64,000 nt of DNA from Durusdinium trenchii. Taxonomy: Eukaryota > Sar > Dinophyceae > Suessiales > Symbiodiniaceae. The stretch covers positions 1,085,965 to 1,149,964 of the forward strand of contig CAXAMN010000003.1 of NCBI GenBank assembly GCA_963970005.1, in the 5' to 3' direction. Positions 28,611 to 39,765 of this stretch are shown here, piece after piece. A program made the translations under genes and the position numbers. Every line of letters begins with the position of its first letter. Positions within the stretch are counted from its first letter, which is position 1. The notes beneath the pieces are model-generated. The model was given only the letters and a program-made list of their open reading frames with translations. It searched no databases and had not been told where the DNA came from.

Positions 28611-31600
28611 GACGGAGACATCTACTATCGCCAAGTGCCATGGGCTTGGCTCAGAACCTTGTCGGGCGCCGGATGCCACCCGGTGATTGAGGGATGCGCG
28701 GCACATAGCCAATGCCCATTTCGGAGCTACTGCTTTAGCTGTGAAACCTGTGCATTGGCCTATGGTGGGAACCTTGGAGTGGTTGGACGGGAGGGTGAGC
28801 ACCCCAGAATTTGATAGAATTTGTAGTTGCTTTGCCCAGGTGGCCAGTCTACATTCTTGTGCCGTGGACCTCCAACCACAGTAATATGTTTGTCCATTTG
28901 GGGCCGATCAAACCACTTCCGATGTTCCTTTGGTTGGGGCAGAATTGTTGCATTCGCAACATCAGACGCCGCAAAGGACACATGGCAAAGATACTCACTT
29001 GAGTTGATTGAACTGCCAATGCTGCCAAAGCCATTTCCCAATTAGATTAGGCAGTCAGTGGTGGGCTTTGAGATTTATCTTAGCTTGGCGCACGTTCTGA
29101 CCATGTCTCCCCTCCTTCAAAACCGCTGAAAGCACGCACGGTTGTCCTCAAACAGCCGTGATGGCTGGGGGGGGGTGGAGTTGGATTCACATTGGATTCC
29201 TTGTTTGGAAGTCGAACAACTCCAAGTGTGGTCAAACCGGCTGTGAGTCCTTTCTTGGATTCAATGTTGGATTCCGGAATGACCTCTTGACCTTGGCCTG
29301 CGGCGGATCAGGAATCCACCGCCCGGGCTGTGTGATCCTTGCCCCACACATCGTGGAGGCGGCTGTGGAAGCATCGACGCCTGCGTGAGGTTACAAGATA
29401 GTAGACCGACCCAATTATTTGAGCAGACACCCTGGGGATCCACTAAGATTCAGCTCCCCAAATCACTAAGATGCAGCTAGCCAAAACTGGTGACAGAGAT
29501 CCCTAGGGCTGCTTTGGAGTTTTTCTTACCATTTGTTTGACCCTAAGGCTTTTACAGAGGTGAGGGTTATGGGGGATGGGTTACGTAGCACAAGTGCAAA
29601 TTTATGCATCGGACCATCGGACCCAGCTGCCGCATTGAGGTATTGATGGAGTATGCCCCACAGAGGGCTTGATAGAGTGTCCCTGCAAAGAGGAGTGGAG
29701 CGTCAGATACCAATACCCTGGAGCGCCGACAGAAGAAAGCATCAATGGCTGCTATTTCGATCGATCTTCCAACTCCAGATGGTGCGAAGTGGATCCTGCC
29801 TATTTTGGCACTGGATGCATTCTCCAACGCATCGTGGGAACAGACAGATTCATATACTGGCAAAGCTGTCGCCCGAAGACCTGTGACCACTGCAACACTC
29901 TTGATTCAATCGTTCTTTTTCTATGTTCAGTGCTTAGTTTGTATAAACAAGAAGCTATTTACTAGTAACCAGGTGCATCGCTACTAGGAGCAAGGGCATC
30001 GCTACTAGTAACAAGAAGCCACGCAGCTCGCGTCCTTGGTAGTAGTAGAGGCGATGCCCCTGGGTTTACGTTGGATCGATCCGCTAGCCGTTGGCCGCGG
30101 TCGAGGTAACTGCGACTGCAGCAGCAGGTGTCAGGCATATGATGTGCTGCCTGTGCACGGCCGGCTTCCTGTAGAAGTGCAGCCAGGACAACTGGATGCC
30201 TTTTTGGATCCTTGGACGTAAGCTTGGGAGGCAGAACGGCTCCAAAGATGCTTTCTTGTTGCCCCCTTCTTGAATAAGACGTGGCGACGGAAGGCCTTTT
30301 CGATAATTACATTCTGTATACCTAATTATTTACAGAACATGTTGATTTTCTTGGGCTTCATAGTTTGTTTTGCTTTGGTTCAAGCTAAATATATAGATTA
30401 TAGATTCTATATAGTCGCAGATCCGGATGCTAGATCCGAACTCAGGATAGCTCATTCAAGCTCTTCGCTGGCGTCATTGCTCCGAACTGCACGCAAGGGA
30501 GCTCAGCCCGTATCCGGGATGTGTGTGACTACTGCGTGGCCTGCTGCAACGATTTCTGCCGCTTCGCCGCAGTTTCAAGAACGCGGTCATGTCCGCACCT
30601 GCGTAGCATGATTGTCCTAAGTGAGATCCACAGACCATTCACTTCGCTTGAGGCAACGAAAAAGCTCGAACAGAGGGTGGCTTTGAATCTTGTCTGCGAC
30701 CAGACAGGGGACGGTTCAATGGAAGTCTGGGGTGTATAATTAGATGCAGTAGGGACGCAGTTTTTTGGTTTTCACTTTGCCCATGGGGCAAATGTTGGGA
30801 CCACCAAAACCTCTGAATGAGACTGGCCAACTCTGGCCACACGGCCATCTATAGCTTCTGACAACCAGCCAACAAGGCCCGCGCCCAAGAAGGCCTTAGG
30901 CGACCAGACGACTTTATAGCCCGCTTCTAGAGGGGCCCAGTGGACGCCAAGGACTGCACAACGACCCAAGTCTCCGGTTGTTCGGACATGGTGCATGGCT
31001 GGATGGACAGCGTGGGCAGAGATTGCCCGACCTACGCCACTCGGACGATGGGCAAAGACGCAGAAACGTAGACGCCCGGTCGGCCACACGACGGATGGCA
31101 AATGCTAGTTAAGTTAGGGAAAAAAGCATGTTTCATGTCCAGTTTGCACTTGCCTAGGTTTTTGAACACGCGATGCTGCCTGCGTGATTGGTGCCTGCAC
31201 TTAGGTCACTGATTCCCTTTGCACACAGCAAGGGCTCTATGGGACCAACTGGGCAGCTGAGCTGCAGTGGTGGACGGGTCGTTCAGTGAGAGTAGGAGGG
31301 CCCTGATCGACAGGGCCAGAAAGGGCGGTGAAGACATCGATAGTTCTCTTTTTTTCTCGATGTGCTGGGGATCTCTCCCTGATGATGATGCAATCAGGTC
31401 TACAATCCTCCTCGGAGCTTTGCGGACTTCTCCTCGAGTGGTTTGGCCGCCACGGATGTCTGCTGCGACTGTGGCGGTGGTGTGGACTGCTCGGACCAGC
31501 CTTTCGACTCTCGGACCAGCCTGTGTGGACTCACTGAGCGCATTACCCCGAACAGTCGCCTTCAGTTCAACTCTTCTCTACTCCTTTACCGTTCGTTTCC

Positions 31601-31637
31601 TCGTGGTAGCTCATCAGGTGCTTTTCTCGCAACATGA
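28611..31637 (+). CDS. Cys-rich, probably extracellular multi-exon protein
   Basis: Candidate exons: 28611-28794, 29640-29911, 30051-30217, 30446-30602 (or to 30613) and 31398-31637. The first three join in matching phases (1, then 0). The joint 30217/30446 is unresolved, and the last needs the donor at 30614. Cysteine motifs recur: CPFRSYCFSCETC, CPTEGLIECPCKEEWSVRYQ, NGCYFDRSSNSRWCEVDP, YWQSCRPKTCDHC, GNCDCSSRC, VCDYCVACCNDFC and DVCCDCGGGVDC. A further exon-like stretch at 29312-29384 (CDPCPTHRGGGCGSIDAC, then a GTGAGG donor) may be alternative. The spacing resembles disulfide-rich surface proteins, but no named domain fits. Aromatic SRWCEV and YWQSC recall kringle/FN2-like folds only loosely. 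The N-terminus is not found; the signal-like exon at 25.2 kb is a candidate. Confidence 0.45.
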
Positions 31638-32243
31638 TTTGTCTGATTTTTTTTCCTTGTGAGGGGGCAATTTGAAGGATTGCACGTCGTGTATTCCATG
31701 TGTTGCAACAAGTTTCTTCAGTTTGTCCACATTGCCAGTGCCTTAGGATTGGAAAGATGCCAATGGTCACCCATGCTCGACCTATGAGGTCTTCAAGCAC
31801 CTTAGTCTTGGACGGTGGAAGATCATGCAAACAGCACTGACTTGGCCTTTATATAAATCGATCCTTCCTGCCGCTTCTCCTAGGCCCGCCAAATGGCCGT
31901 TCCTAGGGGACATCCAATGTTCAAATCATCAGATTGTTCATTGTTCACTCACGTTTTTCACTGTGGGAGTTTCCATGCCATCGAAACACCAAAGTTTGAC
32001 GGGTCTTGGATAGAGGCTTTCCACAGGCTTTCCTTTTGTCCCTTGGCCATTAAGAGGCCACCCTGTACCTGCATGAAGAGTCCTTCCTAGAGCTTCAAAT
32101 ATGCTTGAATGCTTGCAAGAATGCTCAACAAGTTTTTGAAAGATGGTTCCGGAGATTATTCGAAAGGAGATCCTCCCCTCTTTGGATTCTCGAGAATGGG
32201 ATCTGTCACTGTTTGTCACACCATGTGAGCTCGCTGAGGTGGT

Positions 32244-32631
32244 GTGATCGAATGGGATATGGCTCCGGCTGGGACCTGCAATGGGGGGTCTTTCCCCTCG
32301 GAACCTCAGGTCTGGGAACCTTCGGACATACGCGCAGACCCAGTGGCGATTGGCATGATTCAAGCACAGCATGCATGGCAATCAGATGCACAGCTTGCGC
32401 AGATTCATCAGGATGAAGATCCACAAAAAAGCATGCGAATTCTGAATGTCTCTTAGGAGGTTTGAATTTCACCTGTACAACCTGGCTGGTGCGGTGCAAG
32501 CGGTGTGGGGCGGTCAGGTGTGGATGCCAAAACGGCCTGTTGCGTTTGTGGTGGCGGCCAGGCGCTTGCAAAGCCTGAGGCGGAGCTTGGATGGGATGAA
32601 TTTCGCATGCATCAAGTGCACCCCTCACTAG
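32244..32631 (+). CDS. Two exon-like frames ending at a stop, unknown protein
   Basis: The first part (from 32244) encodes EWDMAPAGTCNGGSFPSEPQ and IGMIQAQHAWQSDAQLAQIH. The second, from about 32459 after acceptor cttaggag (AG|G), encodes RRFEFHLYNLAGAVQAVWGG, KRPVAFVVAARRLQSLRRSL and stops at 32629-32631. Both have high GC3. A short GA- or GC-donor intron between them would join the frames, but the donor is not fixed. Family A copy 5 begins 10 nt after the stop. Confidence 0.5.
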
Positions 32632-32640
32632 CATGCAATA

Positions 32641-32702
32641 TGGGAGTGGACAAGTAATTAAAGACAATCTTCTGCTACAAACCGGTGGTTTTCCACTTTT
32701 GA
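32641..32702. repeat. TIR element, family A copy 5
   Basis: Short copy: tgggagtggacaag at the left, tggttttccactttt at the right, core tctgctacaaaccggtgg. Confidence 0.6.
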
Positions 32703-33618
32703 TGTCACTGAGTCGGAGTGTGTCACGGGAGTGTGCCTAACTGTTGGTGATGCAGTGATAGCCTTGTTTGGGACTTGTCGTGGACATTGATAAAGGCGCA
32801 AGAGGCTCATCATATCTTTTCGGGCTAGCCATGGTACTTATTTGCTTATCCACCCATCCATCCATCCATCCATCCATCCATCCCATGCTACTGCTACGCT
32901 GCTACACAATGTCGAACGGTTGGCTACTGCTACCAGTGCCAGGTGGTGAACAATTTGGTGGACACCGAATCCACTTGTTTGTCTGTTTGGCCTGGCCGAG
33001 CGCAGTGGCGGAGCCCTCCCTGGTATCAAAGAAGCAGCTTCCGACGCATTGGTGGTGTCATGCTAAGCATTAACTCAAGGGCTGGGAGGGCTGCACTTCT
33101 GGATTTCCCAATGCTTTCTCCCAGGCATCCACCTATGTCAGATGGGCAACAACATGTGCGCACGGAAGCTGCAAGCAACGATGTACGACCCCGGCAAGGC
33201 GACGAACGTGGCGGATGATGAGAGGCGACACCTTGGGAGATGTTCTGAAGTTGTTTTCTGGAGAACTGGGGCCTATGTCCTACTAGCTTGATTAGACGTC
33301 TGAACCTTCCACCAAGATGCCCTAGGATTCTTGGCCTACAACAACTACTGCTGGTGCTGCTGCTGCTGCAACAACAACAACTGCTACTACTACTGCTGCT
33401 GCTACTACTACTACTACTACTACGAACACTACTAACTACTCCTCCTCCTTCTCCTGCTGCTAGCACTACTGGTGCTACTAGTGCCTAGTACATGTGGCCT
33501 GGTGCGGATCCCATGTTTGCTTGCCGCTCCAAATAGGGAATCAACTCAATACAGTCACTAAATGGAAATCAGATGGAAGCAGCAAGCAGCTTGCAGGATC
33601 TTTGGCCTTTGCTTGCAG
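32703..33618. other. Repeat-rich spacer or intron
   Basis: Holds (CATC)n at 32849-32883 and a 130-nt trinucleotide tract (CTG/CAA/CTA)n at 33342-33475. Weak frames at 32943-33218 are not accepted. Confidence 0.7.
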
Positions 33619-34477
33619 AGGGCCTATGACACAGGCACCTTGCCCTACCTGGAGGACTTTGAGATGTCCTTAACGCCTGTGGGTGCTGGACGGCGTTTGT
33701 CCAACAGTAGCGGCCTTGACGCACGACTGCTGGCCATCCTAGATCGGAACCAGGCGGGACAGGGAGATGAGTGGACTCCGGTGAAGTTGATGCTGGTCTT
33801 ATGTCGTCTTCATCCCTGGACCGTCCAATGGGTCTAATGGAGATCCCGGATAGCAGTGGAGGGTAGTCTAGCCAGGTGACCGAGACAGGATAGTCCTGGT
33901 ATGTCTTCCAGCTTGGCTTTCCCCCCCGGTTGGTGGTGTCGTTGCGGCGCGCGTTGCGCGCGTTGCGCGCGTTGCGCCGGTCGTTTCTCGGTGCGTCGTA
34001 GGAGATGGATCCCACGGAGCTCACCCAGCAGCTCTTCACCGAGGGAGCCTCGATTCGAGCGGATTTCTTTGGGAATCGTGGCAGGGGCATGTGCATGTAT
34101 CGAATGCCGGACCCACGGCAGATGCATCCCGGCAGCATGGAATTGGAATGAATTGGACCTGGCTGGAGGGAGAAGGGAAAAAGACAGATTTCTTCACTAC
34201 TGCGGGTCGTTTGGCCCAATGATGTGCCCATTGCTTTTATACAACCACAGTGTTTTTTCACATTTGATCTTTCTTTTTTTCTGGGCGCGATGCCCCTGGT
34301 CTTGGGAGCCGATCCACCGTTGGTCAACGGTGTTTGGGCCGCCGCAGCTCACCAGGTATGGCGGCCCCAATCGGGAGATGTTTCCACCACCGCTGCTGCC
34401 GCCCTCCAACGGTCAGATGGATGCCTTTGAGCGACCCAGCCTCCAGACCTTAGGATGGCCACGCGCTACTCGACCAC
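33619..34477 (+). CDS. Three-exon part of an unknown Pro/Met-rich protein
   Basis: Exons 33619-33780, 34002 to about 34145 and 34348-34477 join in phase 0. The first is bounded by ttgcttgcag and a GT donor at 33781. The second starts after gtcgtag (AG|G). The third ends at a consensus GTGAGC at 34478. Peptides: RAYDTGTLPYLEDFEMSLTP and DARLLAILDRNQAGQGDEWT; MDPTELTQQLFTEGASIRAD and GRGMCMYRMPDPRQMHPGSM; LTRYGGPNREMFPPPLLPPS and GQMDAFERPS. GC3 is very high. The donor of the second exon would be GA (34146). The style is that of a low-complexity nuclear or RNA-associated protein, but no domain is recognised. A 7-fold cgttgcgcg repeat lies in the intron before exon 2. Confidence 0.55.
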
Positions 34478-34682
34478 GTGAGCGCGACCTCGTGCCGGCG
34501 CGAAGTAGGAAGGAACTCCCTCGGTGTTCAACGTGGTGCCCACGTTGCAATCAACGCTCCATCGATCGGTGGGTGAAAAGATGTGAAAAAAGAGCGGCTA
34601 TGCACCTAGTGGTGGGCAGACGACCTATCGGACGCAACCTCCGCCTTAGACCTTAGATGATTAGAAAGATGTGGACATAGAC

Positions 34683-35040
34683 GCCGGCGCGCACGCTCTC
34701 AAACGTCATCGAATCGCGACACCGCTTTTCCTTCTCACCACAAGAACGAAGGATGTTCCAAACGAAGGCCAACGCCGGCTCGCCGGCAACAGCCCAGACA
34801 CCGCCCGATCTCGCAAGCCCAACCAAGGATTGGTCTGATATCATGTCTCCATCCCGCCCTGAGGCCTTCTTTCCGGCGCTCTTCGAGCAGGGGGACGCTC
34901 AACTGGCCATGGACCGCTCCATTGGTGAGGTCTTCGGGGGCCAACCGTTAGATACGGCCACGGATATCAGCAGCGTGCTGCGCGGCTTGCTGGCCAGCGG
35001 CTTGGAAAAGCTCGGAGCTGGACGACAGCTGAACATAAGG
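34683..35040 (+). CDS. Exon, unknown protein
   Basis: Open from the acceptor gtggacatag. Contains TLSNVIESRHRFSFSPQERR, TKDWSDIMSPSRPEAFFPAL and SSVLRGLLASGLEKLGAG before codon quality drops near 35025. It probably continues the gene with exons at 33.6-34.5 kb. The overlapping frame ALKRHRIATPLFLLTTRTKD is also coding-like in the first 150 nt and would fit the upstream phase, so the frame is not settled. Confidence 0.5.
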
Positions 35041-35269
35041 ATCTTCAAAATCTTTAAAGGTCTTGTTTGAGGACGTTTGAATGTTACGTGCTTTTTTTCC
35101 CCGCGAGGTTTTAGATGTTGTGAGTCTTTTGAACACACCTCCCGCCTCTTTCTCAAGCATGTAGCAAACCAGTGTGCCTTTTGTGTGCTTGTGGTTGCAA
35201 CTTGATGGGCCGGTTGTGACGCCAGCTAAGGCAAAGCGATCAGCGTCATACCAGCAGGCTTGTTTCAAG

Positions 35270-35421
35270 AGAGAGCCCTTCAGACCGCAAATTACGAGTC
35301 AAGTCAAGCGTTTCCGCAGATCGTGCTTCAATTGGTTTCTCTGGCACACCAAGATTCAACAGGATCTGGAATCTATAGACCATATACGCCGGCCGGAGAA
35401 AGATACATGTTCAGACTCTTG
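35270..35421 (+). CDS. Exon, unknown protein
   Basis: After acceptor gtttcaag, phase 1. Encodes RALQTANYESSQAFPQIVLQ and LVSLAHQDSTGSGIYRPYTP, then ERYMFRLL. The donor is unclear. It may follow the preceding exon in the same gene. Confidence 0.4.
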
Positions 35422-36130
35422 AGAAACAACTTATTATGTTGCATGTTCAATTTGTCCTGGCCGCCCCTAGCAGCGGGCAATCTCTCCAAAAAGCTAGGGA
35501 GCCCTCAACTTGGGTTGCCGGTATGTGGTCAACCTTGATGTTTGGAATGAAATTTGCAGGTGCCCCCCTCTATAAACATCTACTTTCAACGATGGGGAGC
35601 TGCCCGCATTTTAGGCTCCCATTCGGATGCGGCGGATGCGGCATCGCGGGGCACCCATGGTGTTCTTTATTCCAGTGTTGACAGTTATAAGTTATAAGCA
35701 ACATGATCCCCGTGGCATGATCAATGTCTTGGGTGTCATTGGAACGTTTCCAAGAAGAGATCCCCTTCGATGTGAGCTAAGATCATTCCCTATCCTATTT
35801 GGCTCCATTAGTTAGTTCATTTGTGGAAGCTGTGTGTCCCCGCAAGGACTGCAAGGCAGCAGTCAAGGCAGCTATGTTTCATGTCTTCACGCCGACTGCC
35901 ATGAAATGCTTCGAACTACAAAGCATCTCTCGGCCATGTAGTCTTATAGAGTAGATGGCAGAACCCCCACGATGTCTTTTAGATCAAGGTAGTTATCAAG
36001 GTCCATGTAAACCACCAAGCTTGGGGTAACTTGCGCCATCTACTCTTAAGCAAAATACGCCTATGCCACAAAGGACCTGAACCGACCTAAACAGTTTGGA
36101 CGACGCGGAACCCAAACGATTTCAGATCGG
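35422..36130. other. Spacer or intron with family B element
   Basis: No exon-like frame except short ones; holds the family B copy at 35948-36047. Confidence 0.5.
35948..36047. repeat. TIR element, family B copy 2
   Basis: agagtagatggc at the left and gccatctactct at the right; left ...agaaccccca matches copy 1. Confidence 0.85.
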
Positions 36131-36261
36131 GTTCCCCAGGTTCAGGCGTGGTTGGCACTGGTGGCGAACTTGGAGTGTGGCTCGCCCAGCAAGCCAGCAA
36201 CCAAGACAATGCGGCGTTGGATCTGAAAAGCCTTGTGGCGTTGGATCTGAAGCCTTTCTAG
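36131..36261 (+). CDS. Possible exon with internal repeat, unknown
   Basis: Frame VVGTGGELGVWLAQQASNQD, then ALDLKSLVALDLKPF and a stop. The DNA holds a near-perfect duplication of gcgttggatctgaa. A second frame (VPQVQAWLALVANLECGSPS) is equally coding-like. Confidence 0.3.
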
Positions 36262-37051
36262 TCTGGGCAATCGAGTTGTGTGTTCTCCAAACGGGATAGC
36301 ATGAACTGTCCCACCGGAGGGCTGAACAGTGTAATGCATATACGTGCGTTCGTCGTCCGCTGGTTCGTCATCTTGATCCAGGTCATTGGAAAAGGTAGGT
36401 CTTGGGGGGGGGGTACCGGGTACCCGGGTACCATACATATATATATATACACAATATATATATATATATATGTATGTGTGTGCTATCACTATAGCAATAT
36501 CTGAACACAAGAGTGATCTCTCTCTCTCTCTCTCTGCTCTCCGGCCCCGACCGAGTCAGGACCTTCACAGCCGGCCCGGCCGGTCGGGACGACCGTCGCT
36601 CCGGAGCTAAAAACCCCATCGATGGTCCGTTTCGCATCGCCGAAAACATCTGGGGCTCGGTGTGGTGGAGTTGACCGCGGCATGTCGCAGCAAACTGACT
36701 GACTGCCTGGCTGACTGACTGACTGACCCAGAGGAATCCACCAAGGCAACTGACTGACCCAGTGGAATCCACCAACCGAGGCAAGGGACCGACCGATGAT
36801 TTGACGAAGTTCTCGGAGCCTTCTCTATGGCAGCCTGCAATCCTTCACGATCAGGCCAGGGTCTCGATTCCCCTGAACCTGCATTCGTAACAAACATATA
36901 TACAAACGTCTACAGTAGGTGTACAGGCGGTATACGGTATAGGTGTCTATAATTAGTATACTGTGTCTATCTTTATATACACATGTCACATATACAAGTA
37001 CCACTAAATGAATTACAAGCACCACACTCCTTCACCAGACGGCGACTCCAG
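36262..37051. other. Microsatellite-rich spacer
   Basis: Contains ggtacc-type short palindromes at 36413-36433, (TA)n at 36435-36475, (TC)11 at 36511-36533, (ACTG)n at 36695-36730 and a duplicated gacccagNggaatccaccaa block at 36724-36775. Confidence 0.8.
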
Positions 37052-37512
37052 GTGAGTTGCGAGGTGCCCCGGTGCGACACAGATGAGATGATCCTGGACG
37101 AGCTCCGCTGCCGTGGCCTGGGATGCGTTGGGTTGGTGGGCGGGTGCTGCTGGTGGTGTTGAATGCTGGGCCGGAGTGTTGTGGTGTTTTTCTTTGCACC
37201 CGTCATGTCTTGAGACTTAAGAACTATCTGAAAAAAACCAATGGTATCATTCGGTAGCACCTGCAGGCAAAGTCAGCAGGGACATTGAAGTAGTTCGCCG
37301 GTGTCTCTTGGAGCTGTGTTCCGCACCGCTTCCTACACTGAGGTTTGACCTACGGGTGCACGGCCGATTGCACATTTTGTGCTTCTCCTGCCCTGGTCAC
37401 GCAAGACAATGGCCTGTGTGTCTCTGAAGATGTGGCTTCCTGCAATCAGCTGCTCGGTTTGAGAAGGAAGGCTGCCCAGAGTGCCGGCCATGCTTCAGGA
37501 ATCAGAGTTGAT
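37052..37512 (+). CDS. Two Cys-rich exons, unknown extracellular-type protein
   Basis: Exon 37052 to at most 37162 starts gtgagt directly after the acceptor gactccag and reads VSCEVPRCDTDEMILDELRC, then CVGLVGGCCWWC. Exon 37343 to about 37512 (AG|G, phase 1) reads TYGCTADCTFCASPALVTQD, NGLCVSEDVASCNQLLG. Cysteine spacing resembles that of the 28.6-31.6 kb gene. No family is recognised. They may belong to one gene with the exons at 38.3 and 38.6 kb. Confidence 0.45.
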
Positions 37513-38195
37513 GTCACCATGTTTGTATATAAAAAGCTTCTTTGCTGGGCACATTTGTATTGTAGGTCCTTGTGGGTATCCTGTTCCAACCTGAAGATGT
37601 CTCAGGTTGGGAGGACTCGTGGTGGAGGGGCAGATCTTTGACGAGCGCATGGGGGTCAAGCGATTCCAACGGCTTTGCGCATTGCGACACAGGCCTATCA
37701 TGTAGCTCGGTGCGACACAGGTGAGCTCGAGTCGACTCAAACAGCAGGCATGTCAGAGCCATAGCCTTATATATAGCCTTGCTCAGTCTTTAGACTTTAA
37801 GACGCATTTATATCCACATTCTGAATTCCACTGTGGCCAATTGTGGCCAATGCTGGTTTGAGGAAGCTGCTTTTGGATTCGTGAGTGTGTTCCCATCAAT
37901 GGTTTTGTTCGCATTTGTTCGCCGTTGCCGAACCAGAACGAGCTGCTGGTTGCTCGCATGTGAGACCACGAGCTGCTAACTCTCTGACGAGCAAGAATGC
38001 TCGGACAGAAAAGGCATAGCGGAAGTAGCAACCCCCTTAGCAAGCTCAGTAGGCAGGGTGATTTTGTGATGGACAGCCTTGGCCTTGGCCCCGCCAGATT
38101 GAACGACACATGGTCAACTGCCTCGTTTCAGCCTGAACGCAATGGAGTAGGTAGGCAAAGCACCAGTCACACCATGCCACAGCAATCCCAGAATT

Positions 38196-38277
38196 GGTTT
38201 AAGGGACAATCTACAGGAAACCTATGGTTTTTAACCCTATAGGCCATGGGTTCCTGCAGTTGTTCTCCTTCAACCCA
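38196..38277. repeat. TIR element, family C copy 2, overlapping an exon
   Basis: Left ggtttaagggacaatct and right gttctccttcaacccatt arms match the copies at 21.2 and 63.1 kb. The right arm includes the CTGCAG acceptor and the first codons of the following exon. Confidence 0.65.
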
Positions 38278-38370
38278 TTCATTGAAGCAAGGTATTGCAT
38301 GGGCCCCGGGTTCTTCATCAAGCGCTGTGAGAACTTTGATGAGGACAGCTGCAACTCGGTGGGAACTTGA
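38260..38370 (+). CDS. Exon starting inside a TIR element, unknown protein
   Basis: Acceptor ggttcctgcag, phase 0, then LFSFNPFIEARYCMGPGFFI and KRCENFDEDSCNSVGT to a stop at 38368-38370. GC3 is high from the seventh codon on. The first six or seven codons derive from the right arm of the family C element. Cysteines suggest the same secreted context as the neighbouring exons. Confidence 0.45.
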   Translation: MFSFNPFIEARYCMGPGFFIKRCENFDEDSCNSVGT

Positions 38371-38606
38371 CAGCGGGATTGGTCTCAGCAGAGGCCTAGG
38401 TTGGTCTCAGCAGCTGAATCAGATGCAATATGCACCCAGCGCCCATGGTTGAAGCTGTCAATCAGCTGCGCAAGGTGAACTGGATGTGTGTTCAGAAACA
38501 GTTCGGGTGCAGGCCAGCTCAACTAGTTCACCTGCCTATCATTGCCTATCTAATCCACATTGATTGCTTTGTACTTGGTGTTTTCGGCACCGTATGTTGC
38601 TCCCAG

Positions 38607-38791
38607 GTGAAGAGGACCCCCTCGCTCACGTGATGGGATGCTTCCAGAGCGTCAGGCTCGGGAGAGGAACGCGCCACTGCACACGCGCATTGTGTGCAAT
38701 CAGTTGGTGCCTCGAATTTTCCGGAGGCCTTGCCCCACGGAAGATCTTTGCACATTGTCTGGCCATTGCAGTGATCGTGATATTGGACTGA
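38607..38791 (+). CDS. Terminal exon with C-terminal hydrophobic segment
   Basis: Acceptor ttgctcccag (AG|G, phase 1), 61 codons to the stop at 38789-38791. Contains GCFQSVRLGRGTRHCTRALC and ends in a hydrophobic stretch CLAIAVIVILD that could be a short membrane anchor. The overlapping frame 38638-38868 is also open. Choice by GC3 only. Confidence 0.4.
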
Positions 38792-38996
38792 GACGCCTGG
38801 ATCATGTGAGAGATGGGCTGTGGAGGGGTGTGCTTCTTGCTCATGTTGGAGCAAGTTCGGAAAAGTGAGGGAGGTACTGGTAGCAGACGATAAAGGTTGT
38901 GTGCCTTGCGCAATCCCCTTGGTATTCTTTTCCTTGGACCCGCACTCGACTTCTTTGTGCTTCTGGATGTCGGGACTCACCGAGTCGGACGGATGA

Positions 38997-39148
38997 CGGA
39001 ACCGTCGGTACTTGCGAGGCCTCGCCAGCTCCGGAACTTGCGTGGTCACACCCTTGGATGATGATCTCATTCAGCAAGGCTGCGTCATCGGCGGAGCCAG
39101 CTCGCTGCTTGGAGCAGTGGACGGGCGTTCTCGTCGCATCACCTGTGG
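38997..39148 (+). CDS. Exon, unknown protein
   Basis: Open after a TGA at 38994-38996. Encodes RYLRGLASSGTCVVTPLDDD and LIQQGCVIGGASSLLGAVDG, RSRRITC, and ends at a GT donor (tgtgg|gtttac), phase 2. Codon use is strongly exon-like and the GGASSLLGAVDG composition is that of a folded enzyme. No family could be named. Confidence 0.5.
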
Positions 39149-39184
39149 GTTTACTGTATATAATTAATTGGTTGTATAGTATAT

Positions 39185-39272
39185 AGACCCCCCCAAATGG
39201 ATAGAAGTTCGTAGATTTCCACTCTACATGTATTGGAGTCCCTTCTATTTATTGGGGGACCACTATAGCATG
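39185..39272. repeat. TIR element, family F copy 1
   Basis: gacccccccaaatggatagaa and ttctatttattgggggac ends; interior gttcgtagat and acatgtattgga shared with the 53.7 kb copy. Confidence 0.8.
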
Positions 39273-39655
39273 TGGGCATGTCTGGACCTTTTTCCTGCTT
39301 CATGCCGAGGTTTCCTGATGGCACGTGCTTCTTCCGCTTGGACCCTCCGTTTGGCATGGAGGTCAGGGATGGGGGTGTTCTTCCGACACCGCGGTCGGTG
39401 TCTTGTGTCGGGTTGGGGGGGTTCGGATGTCGCCCGCCCCTTCCATCCGAAGCACCCCGCAGGTGAGACAGCGGCATGGCTTGATGGATCTATCTTCGCA
39501 GACTTCCGAGAATGCGCAGGGGAGCCAGCTGGAGGAGGGGGGAAGCAGATGACATCTCATCAGAGGGAAGCTCGAGCCCAAGAGATTTGGTCCATTCCAA
39601 ATGCGAGAAACAGGAGGTTTACTGCAACATGGCGCAGTACTGTAGGTCCTGTAGG
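39272..39655 (+). CDS. Two Cys-containing exons, unknown protein
   Basis: About 39280-39463 encodes SGPFSCFMPRFPDGTCFFRL and DPPFGMEVRDGGVLPTPRSV, ending at cgcag|gtgaga or the stop at 39466. About 39535-39653 encodes SSEGSSSPRDLVHSKCEKQE and VYCNMAQYCRSC, ending at tgtag|gttcaa. The latter resembles the VCDYCVACCNDFC motif of the 28.6-31.6 kb gene. Between them frames shift and are unresolved. Function unknown. Confidence 0.4.
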
Positions 39656-39765
39656 TTCAAGGATCAATGGACCATGGCATTAGGATCACCAGACCATCTG
39701 TAAAGTGACGTTTTGAAAAAGGGGTCTCTTGAATGGAGCTCGGCTTTGCTGTTCTCTCCCTGCAG

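Noticed and set aside
32849..32883. (CATC)n as a possible CRISPR-like or regulatory array
   Set aside because: A simple tetranucleotide microsatellite without spacers.
33342..33475. Poly-Leu/poly-Ser ORFs over the trinucleotide tract
   Set aside because: Open only because the repeat lacks stops in all frames; no splice-site or codon support.
33569..34327. 252-codon minus-strand open frame
   Set aside because: Lies opposite three plus-strand exons with consistent phases and better codon use; a shadow of GC-rich codons.
38546..39070. 174-codon minus-strand open frame
   Set aside because: Opposite plus-strand exons; composition not protein-like.
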